Assembly (NCBI GenBank): GCA_948567375.1
Contig: OX419758.1
Location: 52,147,001-52,211,000 of the forward strand
DNA length: 64,000 nucleotides
From: Lunularia cruciata
Taxonomy: Eukaryota > Streptophyta > Marchantiopsida > Lunulariales > Lunulariaceae
Direction of reading: 5' to 3'
This document shows positions 10,401-21,599 of this stretch, in pieces. A program made the position numbers and the translations under genes. The notes under the pieces are model-generated. The model searched no databases, had not been told where the DNA came from, and saw only the letters and a program-made list of their open reading frames with translations. Within the stretch, counting starts at the first letter, position 1, and the number at the start of each line of letters is the position of its first letter.

Positions 10401-10944
10401 CTTTTTGGATATGCCTCAAATTCTAAAGGATATAGGTGTTGTAATCTTGATTTTAACATTTTATTATAAGTAGAGATGTAGTATTTGAGGAGTTAAAATC
10501 TTGGTATCAAGCTCTTACAAGTTGCGCATCTGATTTACCACTTATAGCACCTTCTACTCCTTTGATTGGTTCAACTATAATTTCTGTTCCACAAGCTTCT
10601 ACTTCAAGTGCTAATGGTATTTCTAGTGAGCACTCTCACTCTCAGCCATTTGTAAATCCCTGGTTATAATAAATTGTTGAGAAGCTTTTAGTCCAAGGTT
10701 CTTAACCTATAGGAAATTTACTCCCTACTTTATCCAGTAATATTTCTACTCCTTTGGTGGAACAAATGATCTATCAGCCACATAATTTAGGATTCCCAAG
10801 TAACTTAGATGAGGCTAAAAGGAACACATCTCAGCATGAACAACAAAGGACAAGTACAATTCATGACATTTGTAATGCCAAAGCTAGTTTGCTTAAACAT
10901 TGGAATGGTAGTGTTTGCAATCATAGTTATTTTGGTAGGTTCTC
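10401..10944 (+). other. Copia H integrase-RT linker remnant
   Basis: Follows the sequence of copia G's linker (blocks CTTCAAGTGC, ATTTCTAGTGAGCA and CAGCCACATAATTTA in H match the reverse complement of 27,740-27,990). Homology is clear to about 10,860 and lost by about 10,940. Confidence 0.5.
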
Positions 10945-11183
10945 ATGGACTATTTGATGGCAACCAGATCTTATGTTAAGGCTATTGATCACATGGTAGG
11001 ACTTAGTATCACTTGCACCATTTGCATGGTTAGTAGCACCATTACGGTTGGAGACCTAGGTCAAGCAAAGATGTATATTTCAAAGTGCAACTTGAGAGAT
11101 CTCATCTATGATGTTGAGCCTTTGAGTTCTTGGCTATGGTGGACAAAGGTTGATGAGTATCACTTGGAGTCTCTTAGCTAGAG
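10945..11183. other. Left part of unassigned insert J in copia H
   Basis: Not copia-like. With 23,670-23,875 it forms a ~450-bp block lying between the copia halves and outside the gypsy composite. TAGAG at 11179-11183 is the left target-site copy of the composite. J may be a solo LTR or MITE-like insert; its ends could not be fixed. Confidence 0.4.
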
Positions 11184-11658
11184 TGTAAAAGACCAAGACC
11201 AAGGAGAGAAATAAGAGAATGGGAGATCTCATTGTGACACTTGAGTGTGTGGGAAACTCCAAATGCCTAGTATGATCTTTTGCTTTGGTATTTATAAAGA
11301 ATATACAAGGTTCTTGAGAAGCTTCTCAAGAAGCTTCCTTGAGCCGCTTTCTTGAAGTGCAACCTAAGTTAACTGGAAAGCTTCTCCAGAAGCTTCCTTC
11401 TAGAAATTGGCGACTTGGTGTGCAAGCTAAGCTAATTGGAAGCTTCTAGAAGCTACCTACTTGGAGTGCAAACTAAGCTAGCAAGGAAGCTTCCCAAGAA
11501 GCTTCCTCTTAGAAGTCACCACTTGGCATACATGTTATCCAATACTTGGGAAGGTACCAAGTAGCTTCCTAGATACTTCTAGAATATTCTAGGCTAATTT
11601 GGAACATTTGCTACTTTGTTAGTTGACTAAATTTTTTGCTAAACTCCATATTTTTATA
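11184..11658 (-). repeat. Left LTR (3' LTR of A1), family A
   Basis: Begins TGTAAAAGACCAAG and ends near TTTTTATA (TTACA in the best copy). Contains repeated GAAGCTTC palindromes from 11,311 to 11,510 and a TATAAATA box (minus strand) at 11289-11296. Confidence 0.88.
11289..11510 (-). promoter_or_regulatory. Putative LTR promoter: TATA box with heat-shock-element-like array
   Basis: On the minus (sense) strand a TATAAATA box at 11296-11289 is preceded upstream by many GAA/TTC inverted units. One is a perfect three-unit heat-shock element, GAA-gc-TTC-ta-GAA, at 11439-11451. Others are GAAGCTTC dimers at 11318, 11372 and 11485 with 4-bp spacing between some dimers. HSF trimers bind nGAAnnTTCnnGAAn. 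Function is inferred only from pattern and position. Confidence 0.55.
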
Positions 11659-11699
11659 TATCTCCCACTACTAGTTGGTGACATCCTCATCGTCATTGA

Positions 11700-13160
11700 A
11701 GCTTCAAACTCTTGGATAGCTATTTGTGCATTTTGTAGATGAGAAAGGGGTTGTATGGTGCCAATGTCCTATGTAGCGATGTGCAAGGATACAATCAACT
11801 TTGTACTCCTCATGATCATTGATAGGGATAGGAGGAGGAGGTTGGACATAAGAGGAAAAAGAAGATAGGTTAGGAACAAAGGGGTTCAACTTGGAAATGT
11901 GAAAGTTAGGATAGATACGCATATGACAAGGCAAGGGAAGTCAATAAGAAACAAGAGAGATAATTTGGGTGACATCAAAGTGTCCTATCAATTAGGGATG
12001 AGTTTACAAACTTGGGTATCAAGTGGGAGGGGAGGGCTTCTAGAGGAGAGCATGATTTTATCACCGACTTGAAATGTGAGATCATGATGATAGTGGTCCG
12101 CCATCATTTCATGAGATTTGGCTTGTTGGAGGGATTGGGATATGGTGGTCAAAAAGGTGGAAGTATGAGGTACATGAGATGGAGGGTGAGCAAGAATAGA
12201 ATTTGGAACAAGTGGATTGTGGCCAAAATTGAGGAAGAAAGGAGAGAATCTGATGCTTGCTTGTTTGGAATTATTGTATGCAAACTCTGTAGCTACAAGA
12301 CATTCATCTCAATTGATATGGTGAATGTTGACAAAGGCACAAAGCATATCCTCCAAGGTGAAATTTGCACATTCAATTTGTCCATCAGTTTGAGGATGAT
12401 AGGCCATGGACAAAGTAAGCTTGGTGCCAAGTATCTAAAAGAGTGATTGCCAAAATTTCCCAATGAATCAAGGATCACGGTCAAAGATGAATACATGAGG
12501 CATTCCATGATGCTTGAAGACAATGTCAAAGTAGATCTGTGCAAATGTTGGAGCATCCATGGTATTAAAGGTTGGTGCCAAATGGATTTGGTCACTAAGC
12601 TTATCCACAAACACCACAATTGCTATGTGACCTTGCTTTGTCTTGGGCAAGGACGTGATGAGATCCAAGCTCACATGTTCTCATTGAGCAGATGGAAGGG
12701 GGAGTGGCTGAAGGAGTCCACTCAGTTTTTGGTTGCTAACCTTGTTGCATTGGCAGCTCTCACACAATCAGATGAAGTCTTGAACATCTCGTGTCATGTT
12801 GGGCCGCCACCATGGGCATTGGAAAGTACCCAAGGTCTTGTCCACACCCATATGACCAATAATTGATTAGTCATGGGCTTCTTGGAGGTGCATAAGCCGG
12901 AGATCACTCTTAGCTAGAACATATATCTAGTTCTCATGGAATAGAATGCCTTTCTTGAAGAAGAAGGTGTCACATGTTGGAAGACGACCATATACCATCT
13001 AGAAGAAGGGATCTTATTGTAAAGTTGACCTAAACTTGTTTTAGACCTTGGAGTAGATTGACACCATTGTAATGGCTATTGTGATGAGAGGAAGAGACTT
13101 CAAATCAGGCCATTGTGATAAGGCATCAAAGATGACATGGAAGCAACCTAGTTTGTACTC
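11700..13160 (-). pseudogene. A1 integrase and chromodomain remnant
   Basis: Read right to left. 12468-12674 encodes MSLDLITSLPKTKQGH...VVFVDKLS, the integrase core start with the first Asp (LDL). KHHGMPHVFIFDRDP follows, where the second Asp of the DDE triad sits in DRDP. 12293-12619 overlaps in another frame. 11704-11934 carries FHISKLNPF, then EEYKVDCILAHR, the start of a chromodomain-like segment as in B (EYEVDCILAH). Many stops. Integrase plus chromodomain marks a chromovirus-type Ty3/gypsy element; the chromodomain steers integration to marked chromatin. Confidence 0.75.
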
Positions 13161-14480
13161 AAGTCTGATGACAAATAATTAGAATTGCTCCTTCCTTTGA
13201 TAATGTCGACTCTTCATGTGTTCCAAGTGTATTGTCTGCAACAATTGTTTGTGATCAATTTGCATAGTCACTTGTTTCTCCAAGAGATAATGCCTCCATA
13301 CCTTGGTGGCATAAACCATTGCTAGTTGTTCCCAATCTCAAGCAAATTAATTACTTTCAGCTATATTTAGCCAACAAGACATAGAGGCAATGGGATATCA
13401 TTCATTAGGGAATTCTTGTTGCAACATGGCTCCAATTGCAAAGTTAGAAGCATCAAAATCAACCACACAAGGTAGTTGAGGATTGTATGGTTGATCTTGA
13501 AGACACCATATGTTTCAGCTTCTGGAATGCTTCTTTGTGCTTGGTGGTCCACTAAAAGCTCAAGATCTTCTCCAAGAGATCAGTCAATGGTGCGGCCACA
13601 TGGGCATAATGGTGGATGAACTATCAATAAAAATTGGCCAAACCATTAAATTCCCATACTTCTATAGCATCCTTTGGAGTAGGCCAATTGGTAATGGCCT
13701 TCATTTTCTCCTCTTCCATCTTGATCCCCTTCGATGAGATCTTATGATCCAAGAAGGTAACTTCCTTTTCCCAGAAGGTACACATTGACTTCTTGTAGTA
13801 AAATTTCCATTTTTGTAGTCGTCTTAGAACTTCTTGGATGTGATTCATGTATTCTACCTTTGTCTTACTATAGATTATGATATCATCCAAGAACACCACC
13901 ACATACCAACCCAATAATCCATCCAACACTTGATGCATCTGATCTATGAAGACTACTAGAGCATTAGTGGGCCCAAAAGGTAGAACTCTCCACTCTAAAT
14001 GCCCATACCTTATACAAAAAATAGTCTTTTTCACATCCTCTCTATCAATAGGGATTTGCCAATAGCAATTGCAAAGATCCAACTTGGAGAAGTATTGTGT
14101 TCCACTCAATTGATCAAGCAAGTCATCAATTCAAGGTAAGGGATACACATTCTTCACTATTTTTTTTATTGAGCCCATGATAATCAATACCAAAATGAAG
14201 TCCTCTATCCTTCTTTGGAACAAATAAATGGTTCTCCACAATGTACTATGTTGTATGAAATCCTTCTCCAACAACTCCATAAGTGTTGTTTGAAACTCCT
14301 CTAACTCCTTTGGTGAGAGTCAATAGATTGGTCTAATTATTGGAGTACTCCCTAAAAACAACTCAATCTTGAAGGGCATACCACAATTGGAGAGTACTCC
14401 CTTCAATAGATTATCCAAAAACACATTTGCAAACTCCTGAACTATTTGATCAACCATTGCTTGGTTGCTTTCATGGTTGC
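13161..14480 (-). pseudogene. A1 reverse transcriptase and RNase H remnant
   Basis: 13624-14121 is a clean 165-codon RT piece: YFSKLDLCNCYWQIPI (motif A Asp in LDL), VLPFGPTNALVVF (motif B) and VVFLDDIIIYS (motif C, FLDD in place of YxDD, as usual in gypsy RT), then FLDHKISSKGI and WEFNGLANFY. RNase H continues at about 13,200-13,550. Upstream RT fingers run to ~14,330 with stops. Confidence 0.85.
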
Positions 14481-14639
14481 TTTCTTGATAAACTTCCCAT
14501 CTTGGGACTCATCTCTCTTCAAAGCTTACTCTATAGCTACCTTCCCAACAAACTTCCCATCTTGGAACTGACTATTTTTAGGTGTCTTACTTAGAGGTGC
14601 CAAACAACCTAATAGGAAATTCCTACCTTAGTATTGTAC

Positions 14640-14990
14640 TTGAATTTGTCATCGGTTCCAATCAAATTGAACCTTGGGATGTTCAAGCTAAGGTAAAACT
14701 AGAAGGACATCATAATGTAGAGGTGCCACTACAAACCTCATACACTCTAAATACTCTTTCCTAATCTTGAAGGTAACAAGATGCAAGGTACGGAATGCAA
14801 AACCCTTTCTACCATCCACCATCATCAATCTACTTCTAATTATTGGTTTGATAGGAATATGTAATTCCTTTGCTAATTGCATGGACAAGCAATTTTTTGA
14901 ACTTCCCAAATCAACCAAAATCTTAAAACTATAATAAGATATCATACCTTGCAAGTGATGCAAACTTGCATAGGACAAGCCTTAGATCCC
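14640..14990 (-). pseudogene. A1 aspartic protease remnant
   Basis: 14688-14978 encodes a segment with ISYYSFKILVDLGSSKNCLS, followed by LAKELHIPI and MRFVVAPLHYDVLL. The D-x-G-S motif matches the retropepsin active site (usually D-[ST]-G-[AS]); here x is Leu. The homologous B copy reads LDDIGSSKNF. The frame has no start of its own and would be part of a gag-pol frame. Confidence 0.65.
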
Positions 14991-15765
14991 ACTAGAACCA
15001 ATCAAGTTCCCAACAAGTGGCTCAAAATCTCCTATTTGGATTCCTTGTTCTTGACCATTTTGTTCCACAAACTCCATCTGGGTGACTTGTCAAGGTTGCC
15101 TATTCTTGAGTGGATACTTTAAAATGCAATGTCCAATTTGGTAACAATAAAAACAACCACCATTTTGTCACAATTTTTCTTTATCTCCAATGCCAAGTGG
15201 TCTCCATTGAATGACATCAATCTCCATTGGTGCAAACTCCTCCACCCTTGTGTAGTGTATCAGTAGGTTTTGTGGAAGTCAAGGTCAAGACCAAGTTGTT
15301 GCAACCAAGGAATCTAAGCGTTTGGCCAACCCCATGGTTTCCTCCAAGTGTTATGGCTCTCACATAGTTACCTCTAATTTGGTTTGTAACTTCAAGCCCC
15401 TCACAAATCAATCCAAAGCTTCATCTCCAATATATCTAGAATTTGCATGATGGTGTTTTAGAATTACATGATGTAATTTCTAACGGAGCCAATATGCTTC
15501 AACTCTGCCAACCCTATCTTGCACAGCCTGTGTAGCATCTATCTAATTTATTAACACATAGGTGCAACACGTTCATCTTTCTCCATAAGTTATAACCTAA
15601 AGTACCAAGGGATCTTCAGACAAGTGATTGTATTCAAAAAATCTTACCCAAAGCATGAGATGATGAATTGTGTGAAACGATGCTTGGGCAGTACATAGAC
15701 ATGCAAATCCCAATGGTTTGGCGGAAATGGATTTAGTGGTCCATAAATTCCATCCATCCCATTCT
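14991..15765 (-). pseudogene. A1 gag remnant with zinc knuckle
   Basis: Near 15,120-15,165 the minus strand reads CFYCYQIGHC, a CCHC knuckle whose last Cys is Tyr; the B copy keeps CFYCRQIRHCITKC. Compared with B, about 400 bp of gag are deleted near 15,537. No continuous frame survives. Confidence 0.6.
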
Positions 15766-15779
15766 TGCTCTGATACTAA
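15766..15779 (-). other. Primer binding site of A1 (initiator Met-tRNA type)
   Basis: The minus strand reads TTAGTATCAGAGCAAG directly inside the 5' LTR, one change from TGGTATCAGAGC, the complement of the plant initiator Met-tRNA 3' end. It fixes A1's 5' LTR as the middle LTR. Confidence 0.8.
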
Positions 15780-16175
15780 TGTAAAAGACCAAAACTAAGG
15801 AGAGAAATAAGATAATAGAAGCTCACATTGGGACACTTGAATGAAGGAAACTCCAAATGCCTAGCATGAGCTTGGTTTTGGTATTTTTAAGAGCATACAA
15901 GGCTCTTGAGAAGCTTCTCAAGAAGCTTCCTTGAGTTATTTTCTTAGAGAGCAAGCCAAGTTAACCAAGAAGCTTCTCAAGAAGTTCCTTCTAGAAGCCA
16001 TTTACTTGGCTTGCAAGCTAAGCTAGTTAGAAGCTTCTAGAAGCTACTTACTTGGGGTGCAAGCTAAGGTAGTCGAGAAGCTTCCTAGATGCTTTGGAAT
16101 ATTCTAGGCTAATCTCGCATATTTGCTACTTCATTAGCCCTAACTAAATTTGCCACTAAACTCCATATTGTTAGA
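15780..16175 (-). repeat. Middle (shared) LTR of the composite, family A
   Basis: Begins TGTAAAAGACC and ends ATTGTTAGA (degraded TTACA). It is ~80-90 bp shorter than the outer LTRs through internal deletion. It has a primer site on its left and a chromodomain end on its right, so it serves both internal regions. A perfect HSE-like trimer lies at 16030-16042. The TATA position is degraded to TTAAAAATACC. Confidence 0.85.
16030..16042 (-). promoter_or_regulatory. Perfect HSE-like trimer in the shared LTR
   Basis: GAA-gc-TTC-ta-GAA with exact 2-bp spacers, at the position equivalent to 11439-11451 of the left LTR. Confidence 0.5.
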
Positions 16176-16368
16176 GAGGCTCCCAAGTGGCATCATGAAG
16201 AGGATACCCTTTTTGGAGGATTTTGTACTTTGCATGTTGCTGATGGCCTTGTTGAATGTAGCAATGTGCAAGGATACAATCAACTTCATACTCTACATGA
16301 TCATTGATAGGGATGGATGAGGTTACATGATAATTGACAAGGATGGATGAGGTGGAAGTTGGACACAA
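16176..16368 (-). pseudogene. B chromodomain
   Basis: The minus frame encodes EYEVDCILAHCYIQQ...QQHAKYKILQKGYPLHDATWEPL. Known chromodomains of plant gypsy elements end in YLVKWKGYP...ATWEP; KYKILQKGYPLHDATWEP fits, with Gln in place of the aromatic cage Trp. Upstream is the PPIPI-like spacer also seen in A1. The segment ends next to the shared LTR. Confidence 0.75.
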
Positions 16369-16985
16369 GAGGAAAAAGAAGATGGATTAAGAACAAAAGG
16401 TTCAACTTGGAAATATGAAAGACAAGGTGGATGCGCAAATGCCTAGGCAAGGCAAGTTGATACACAATAGGAGAAATTAAACGGTGATATCAAAGGGTCT
16501 TATCCAATTAGGAGCAAGTTTATGGACTTAGATATCAAATTGGAGGGGTAGGTTACTAGATGAGAGCATGAGACTTGAAAGGTGAGATCACAACAATGGT
16601 GGTTTGTGTATTGTTTTTGACAATTTTGAGCAACAAGGAGATAAGATTTGGCTTGTTGGAAGGATTGGGATATCATAGTCAAGAAGCTAGAAGTATGAGG
16701 GGCATGAGATGGAAGGGAAGCAAGAAGGGAATTTGAAACAAGTGGATCTTGACCAAAATTGAGGAAGAAAGGAGAGAATCTAGTGCTTGCATGTTTAGAA
16801 TTATTGTATGCAAACTCCGCAGCTACAAGACATTCATCCCAATTGGTATAGTGAACATTGACTAAGGCACAAAGTATATCTTCCAAGGTGTGATTTTCAT
16901 ATTCAGTTTGTCTATCAATTTGAGGACAAAGCAAGCTTTATGCCAATTATTTAGAATAGTTCTTGCCAAAATTTTCCAAGGAATT
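16369..16985 (-). pseudogene. B integrase, C-terminal part, left of X1
   Basis: 16500-16934 is a 144-codon frame with PQIDRQTEYENHTLEDILCALV (the DDE Glu lies in QTEYEN), EFAYNNSKHASTRFSPFFLNFG (conserved gypsy integrase C-terminal block) and AQNCQKQYTNHH. The rest of the integrase core is beyond insertion X1 at 19,201. Joined across X1 the two parts make a near-complete core. Confidence 0.8.
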
Positions 16986-16996
16986 GAGGCTCACGG

Positions 16997-19200
16997 TGTT
17001 GTGTTATGGTTTATATAGCCCATGAAAAAGTAAACTTGTGTGGTTTATCTCCATAAAGATGGAATAGAGTGTATGATGGATCTCCCAATTGAATTATTGC
17101 CATGTGATAAATCTATGAACATGTATATGATTGCCCACATGGATTATGGTCTTGTCTTCTTTGAGGACTCTTATGTATATATGTGGTGGAGAGTTGAGAG
17201 GAAGGTGCATTTTAGTTGGAGGAGTCTCGAGCAGGAGGAGGACGTTGAGAATGAGAGTTTTAGTAGAGCATGGAGACCAAACATCACAAAGAGCAATTGA
17301 GTAGGAGATGCTCCATGCTCCCAATCTCCCACTCCCAAATTCTTTTCTCATCAAGCTTTAGATTCTACTTTGCGACGGCTTACGAGATTGGATGGTGGCA
17401 CGTTTGTGGGCGGTATTCACAAAGTTGATGATGGAAAACCCAGATCCTATTGTCCTTCCAATGCTTACAAGCAAGAATGGGACTTGACAAACTATGTGCT
17501 CTTATAGATTGAAAATAGCTCAATTTTCCTCATGAGCTTCAAGGTGGAGTTGTGGGGTCCACTTGTCAAAAAGTGAAGAGGTTAAATCACAAAATTGCAA
17601 GAGATTGGGTTCCAAGGAGAGAAGTTGGGAGTTTTGGACCATTGAAGGAGTTTGGGGAGGTTATTTGAGGAGGAGAGACCATAATTGGAGAGAGGAGCTA
17701 ACATGCTATAATATAGAGGCTAGAATTGAGTGATTTGAGCCAATTCTATGGGAGATATGATCAATTGAATCAAGGGAGGTAGAATTTATAACCAAGAGCA
17801 CAAAATAGACAATTTGGAGAGCTCTATGAAATTTTCATGATCTGCTAAAAGAGTTGGTGAGAAGAAAAAATGCTTATATTTTTTAGCTCAAGAAATTTTA
17901 GAGTTTGGTCAATTTCAAATCAGATCTGGCCAATTGAAGTTGGAGTTTTGCAAAAGGAGGTGTTAGAGGTGAGATGCTAATCAAGTTTGAGAATTTGGTT
18001 ACTCCTAAAGTTATGGCTTGAATCACATTTTGAAAATTTCCAATATTGTTGGTGGTTAGGGTCTGCACCTTTTTGCAAAGATTCCATGTGGATTCCTCAA
18101 ATAGACAATTCAGGGTCGTGGATCAAGCATACTTGGGTCTGTAGAGCTCACACGTTAGCCAGCCTAAGAATTGATCCATATCTAGAGCTTGAGGTTTGAT
18201 TAGTGTATTAAAATTTGTAGAGGGATAGACAAGTGCACAACCAGCTATTGGAAAAATTTTATTTGACTTTGGGTTCATAGAGAGTGAGAGTTGATGCAAT
18301 TAACTCTATTGAAAACATTGTGGTAAGCTTGGTAGAGCATTTCTATCTTCTATCATGAATGTGTCAATTCTCCTATTTTTGTGTCTATGATTGAGAATTT
18401 GAGGTTGCTAGAGTGTTTTTGAGGATTAATTGCACCTTTGATCTAGAAATCTGGGGAAAGTAACCCAAAACAAAGAGCAAACTCTAAATTAGGGATTTCA
18501 AAATTAGGGTAAAAATTATAAAACACTAACCAAGTTTTAGAGCTTGTCAAAGGAGCTGTAGTGATCAGATTGTGGTTTTTTTTATATTTTTGGAAATCTT
18601 ATCTCATAGTCTTTTTTTGAATCTTAGAGCATTAGAATCCAAGTCACATAGAGAAAGTTAGGCACATTTGAGTTAAATAGGATTTTCCTCATCCAAAAGA
18701 CATACGATTACCTCACTTGGAATACAAATTGGTTGAAAGCCAAAGTACATATTGGAGGAAGCTTGGAGTACAAGTTAAAATTAGCTTGTTGATAGAGCAA
18801 GAGTAATCTAAAGCTCAATTTCAACAAAAAGCACAAATAGTTGTTGCTAAATTCTTGTGGTTGGATCCTCTTTGTGCTTGCATGCTTGTTTGTACACCCA
18901 ATTAGTTTGGATTGGTGTGCGGGCATTGCATTTAGGTTATTTCCTTCTAGGAGTGCTTTGCATTTGTCATTGTAATGTTGGAAGTGATGACTAATAGTGT
19001 GTGTTATGATAATAGGTTAGGTTGCATGTTACTAATCTAATTGATAGCAAAAATACCAAAACCTAGAGTGAAGGGTTCTACTAGTTTGGTTCTATGCACT
19101 CTCAAACTAGTAAGGATAGGTTTATCTACAACCTTTGATCTATAGACTCCATAGCTAGGCACCATATGTGATCACAAAGAGAGAAAAGCAAAGTATGACA
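16997..19200. mobile_element. Repeat X1, 2.2 kb, noncoding, inserted in B integrase
   Basis: Homologous end to end to X2 at 47,269-50,226 (minus X2's own solo LTR insert). Shared blocks include GCCATGAAAA, TAAAGATGGA and GGTTGGATCCTC. It starts TGTTGTGTTATGG and ends ATGACA, so TG...CA termini are possible, as for a long solo LTR. The flanks ACGG / ATGG (ACGGT / ATGGT if the T is shared) suggest a decayed target duplication. No open frame with a recognisable domain. Confidence 0.7.
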
Positions 19201-20095
19201 ATGGTCAGAGATGAGTATATGAGGCATCATATGATGCTTGAAGACAATGTCAAAGTAGATCTATGCCAATGTTGGAGCATCCACAATATCAAAAGATGGT
19301 GTGGACAAAGCAAGCTTTGTGCCAAGTGTATTGAAGAATGCTTGCCAATTTTTTCCCGTGAATCAAGGATCATAGTAAGAGATGAGCACATGAGGCATCC
19401 CATGATGCTTGAAGACAATGTCAAAGTAGATCTATGCCAATATTGGAGCATCCATGGTATCAAAGGTTGGTGCCAAATGGATTTGATTACTAAGTTTATC
19501 CACAAACAACACTATCACTAAATGACCTTGCTTTGTCTTGGGCAAGGATGTGATGAGATCCAAGCTCACATGTTTCTATTGAGCAGATGGAATGGGGAGT
19601 GGTTGAAGGAGTCCATTCATTTTTTGGTTGTTGGCCTTGTTACATTGGAAGCTTTCACACAATTGGACAAACTCTTGAACATCTCGTGCCATGTTGGGCC
19701 ACCAACATTGGCATTAGAGGGTACCAAGGTCTTGCCCACACCATGTGGCCAACAATTGGTAGGTCATGGGCTTCTTGGAGGTGCACAAGTCTGAGATCAC
19801 CCTTGGCTAGAACATATATCCAGTCCTCATGGAATAGAAGGCATTTCTTGAAGGAGAAGGTGTTGTACTCCTTGATGCATGTTGTAAGATGACCTTGTAC
19901 CATTTGAAAGGAGTGATCTTGTTGTAGAGCTGACCTAAACTTGATTTGGACCTTGGAGTAGACTGACATCATGGTAATTGCCATCATGATGAGAGGAAGA
20001 GACTTCAAATTAGGTCGTCATGATTGGGTATCAAGGATGACATAAAATCAACCAGGTTTGTAGTCAAGTTTGATGTCAAACAATTGGATTTGCTC
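19201..20095 (-). pseudogene. B integrase, N-terminal part, right of X1
   Basis: 19655-20008 includes LAKGDLRLVHLQEAHDLPIVGHM, the His-His part of the HHCC finger region. Frames at 19,227-19,505 carry WINLVIKSIWHQPL, a frameshifted match to the VDKLSDQIHLAPT core of A1. A 171-bp internal tandem duplication (19,210-19,551) breaks it further. Confidence 0.7.
19210..19551. repeat. Tandem duplication, period 171 bp, in B integrase
   Basis: GATGAG.A.ATGAGGCATC.. begins at 19210 and at 19381, each followed by GATGCTTGAAGACAATGTCA and GATCTATGCCAAT.TTGGAGC. The X1 insertion joins the left copy. Confidence 0.8.
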
Positions 20096-20099
20096 CTCC

Positions 20100-21420
20100 C
20101 ATCAATAATATTAACTCTTCATATTTTTAAAGTGTAATGTCTTCAACAAGGGTTTGTGATCAATTTGCATGATCACTTGTTTTTCCAATAAATAATGTCT
20201 CCATACCTTGGTGGCATATACCATTACTACTTGTTCTTGATCTTGTGTAAAGTAATTCTTTTTTGAGGTGTCTAATAAGCAACACAAAGGCAATGTGATG
20301 TAACCCATTTGGGAATTCCTTCTACAACACAACTCTAATTGCAAAGTTAGAAGCATCAAAGTCCACCACACAAGGTAGTTGAGTGTCATATGGTTGAAGA
20401 ATGGGTCTTGAAAACACAATACATTGTAGCTTTTGAAATGCTTCTACATGCTTGGTGGTCCATTGAAAGCTTGAGTTTTTCTCCAAGAGGTTGGTCAATG
20501 GTGCTACCACATGTGCATAATAATTGATGAACCATCAGTAAAAACTTGCCAATCTATTAATTCTCACACCTCTATGGCATCCTTTGGAGTAGACCAATTA
20601 ATAATGGCCTTGATTTTCTCCTCTTCCATCTTCATCCTATTTGATGAGATTTTGTGACCCAAGAAGGTAACTTCTTTTTGCCAAAAGGTACACTTTGACT
20701 TCTTACAATAAAACTTACATTGACGTAATCAACTTAGGACTTCTCGCACATGATTTGTATATTCTACCTTTGTCTTGCTATAGATTAAAATGTCATCCAA
20801 GAACACCATTATGTATTGATCCATTAGTCCATCCAATGCATTTGATCCATAAAGATTGTTAGAGTATTAGTGAACCCAAAAGGTAGAACTCTCCATTCAA
20901 AAGGCTCATATCTTGTGCAAAAGGTAATCTTTTACACATCCTTCTTATCAATAGGAATTTGCCAATAGTTTCTAGAAAGCTCCAACTTGGAGATGTATCA
21001 TGCTCCACTCAATTGACCAAGCAAGTCATCAATTCAAAGCAAGAGATATGGATTCTCACTATTTGTTTATTACGCCCATGATAATCAATATAGAAATGAA
21101 GTCCTCCATCCTTCTTTGGAATGAATAATACCGGTGCTCCACAAGGAGATGTATTATGTCATATGAAATCCTTCTCCAACAACTCCTCTAACTCCTTTGG
21201 TGAGAGCCAATAGATTCATCTACTCATTGGAGTACTCCTCGGCAATAACTCAATCTTGAAGGGCATGCCACGATCAGAATGTAATCTCTTTGGTAGATTA
21301 CTCAAAAACAAATCCGCAAACTCTTAAACTATTTCATCAAACATTGCTTGATAAGGCTCTTGAACCTCCTTAGATTCTCCTTATGCAATCGGCTTGATCT
21401 ACACTACAAAAATATGCTTA
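20100..21420 (-). pseudogene. B reverse transcriptase and RNase H remnant
   Basis: 20111-20419 and 20322-20510 hold RNase H: LEKNSSFQWTTKHVEAFQKL, VDFDASNFAI (catalytic Asp), VMVYATKVWRHYL and MQIDHKPLLKTL (second Asp). The RT lies at 20,580-21,350 with many stops. A translated FLDD-type motif is expected near 20,795 (ATCCAAGAACACC on the plus strand). Confidence 0.75.
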
Positions 21421-21599
21421 TTTTCCTCCAAAGCTTGCTTTATGTGCTGCTTCACTTACAAACTTCCCATCTAGAGATTTATCTTCCTTCAAAGCTTGTT
21501 ATATAGCTACTTTTTGGACAAACCTCCCATCTTGGGATTGACTATTCTTAGGCGTCTTACTCAAAGGTGCTAAAAAACCTAATCTGAAATTTTTACCTT

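Noticed and set aside
16997-19200. X as a Helitron
   Set aside because: No TC start, no CTRR end with hairpin, and flanks suggest a target duplication, which Helitrons lack.
19168-19521. 117-aa plus-strand ORF
   Set aside because: Shadow of the duplicated minus-strand integrase; equivalents appear at 12,447 on the same antisense strand.
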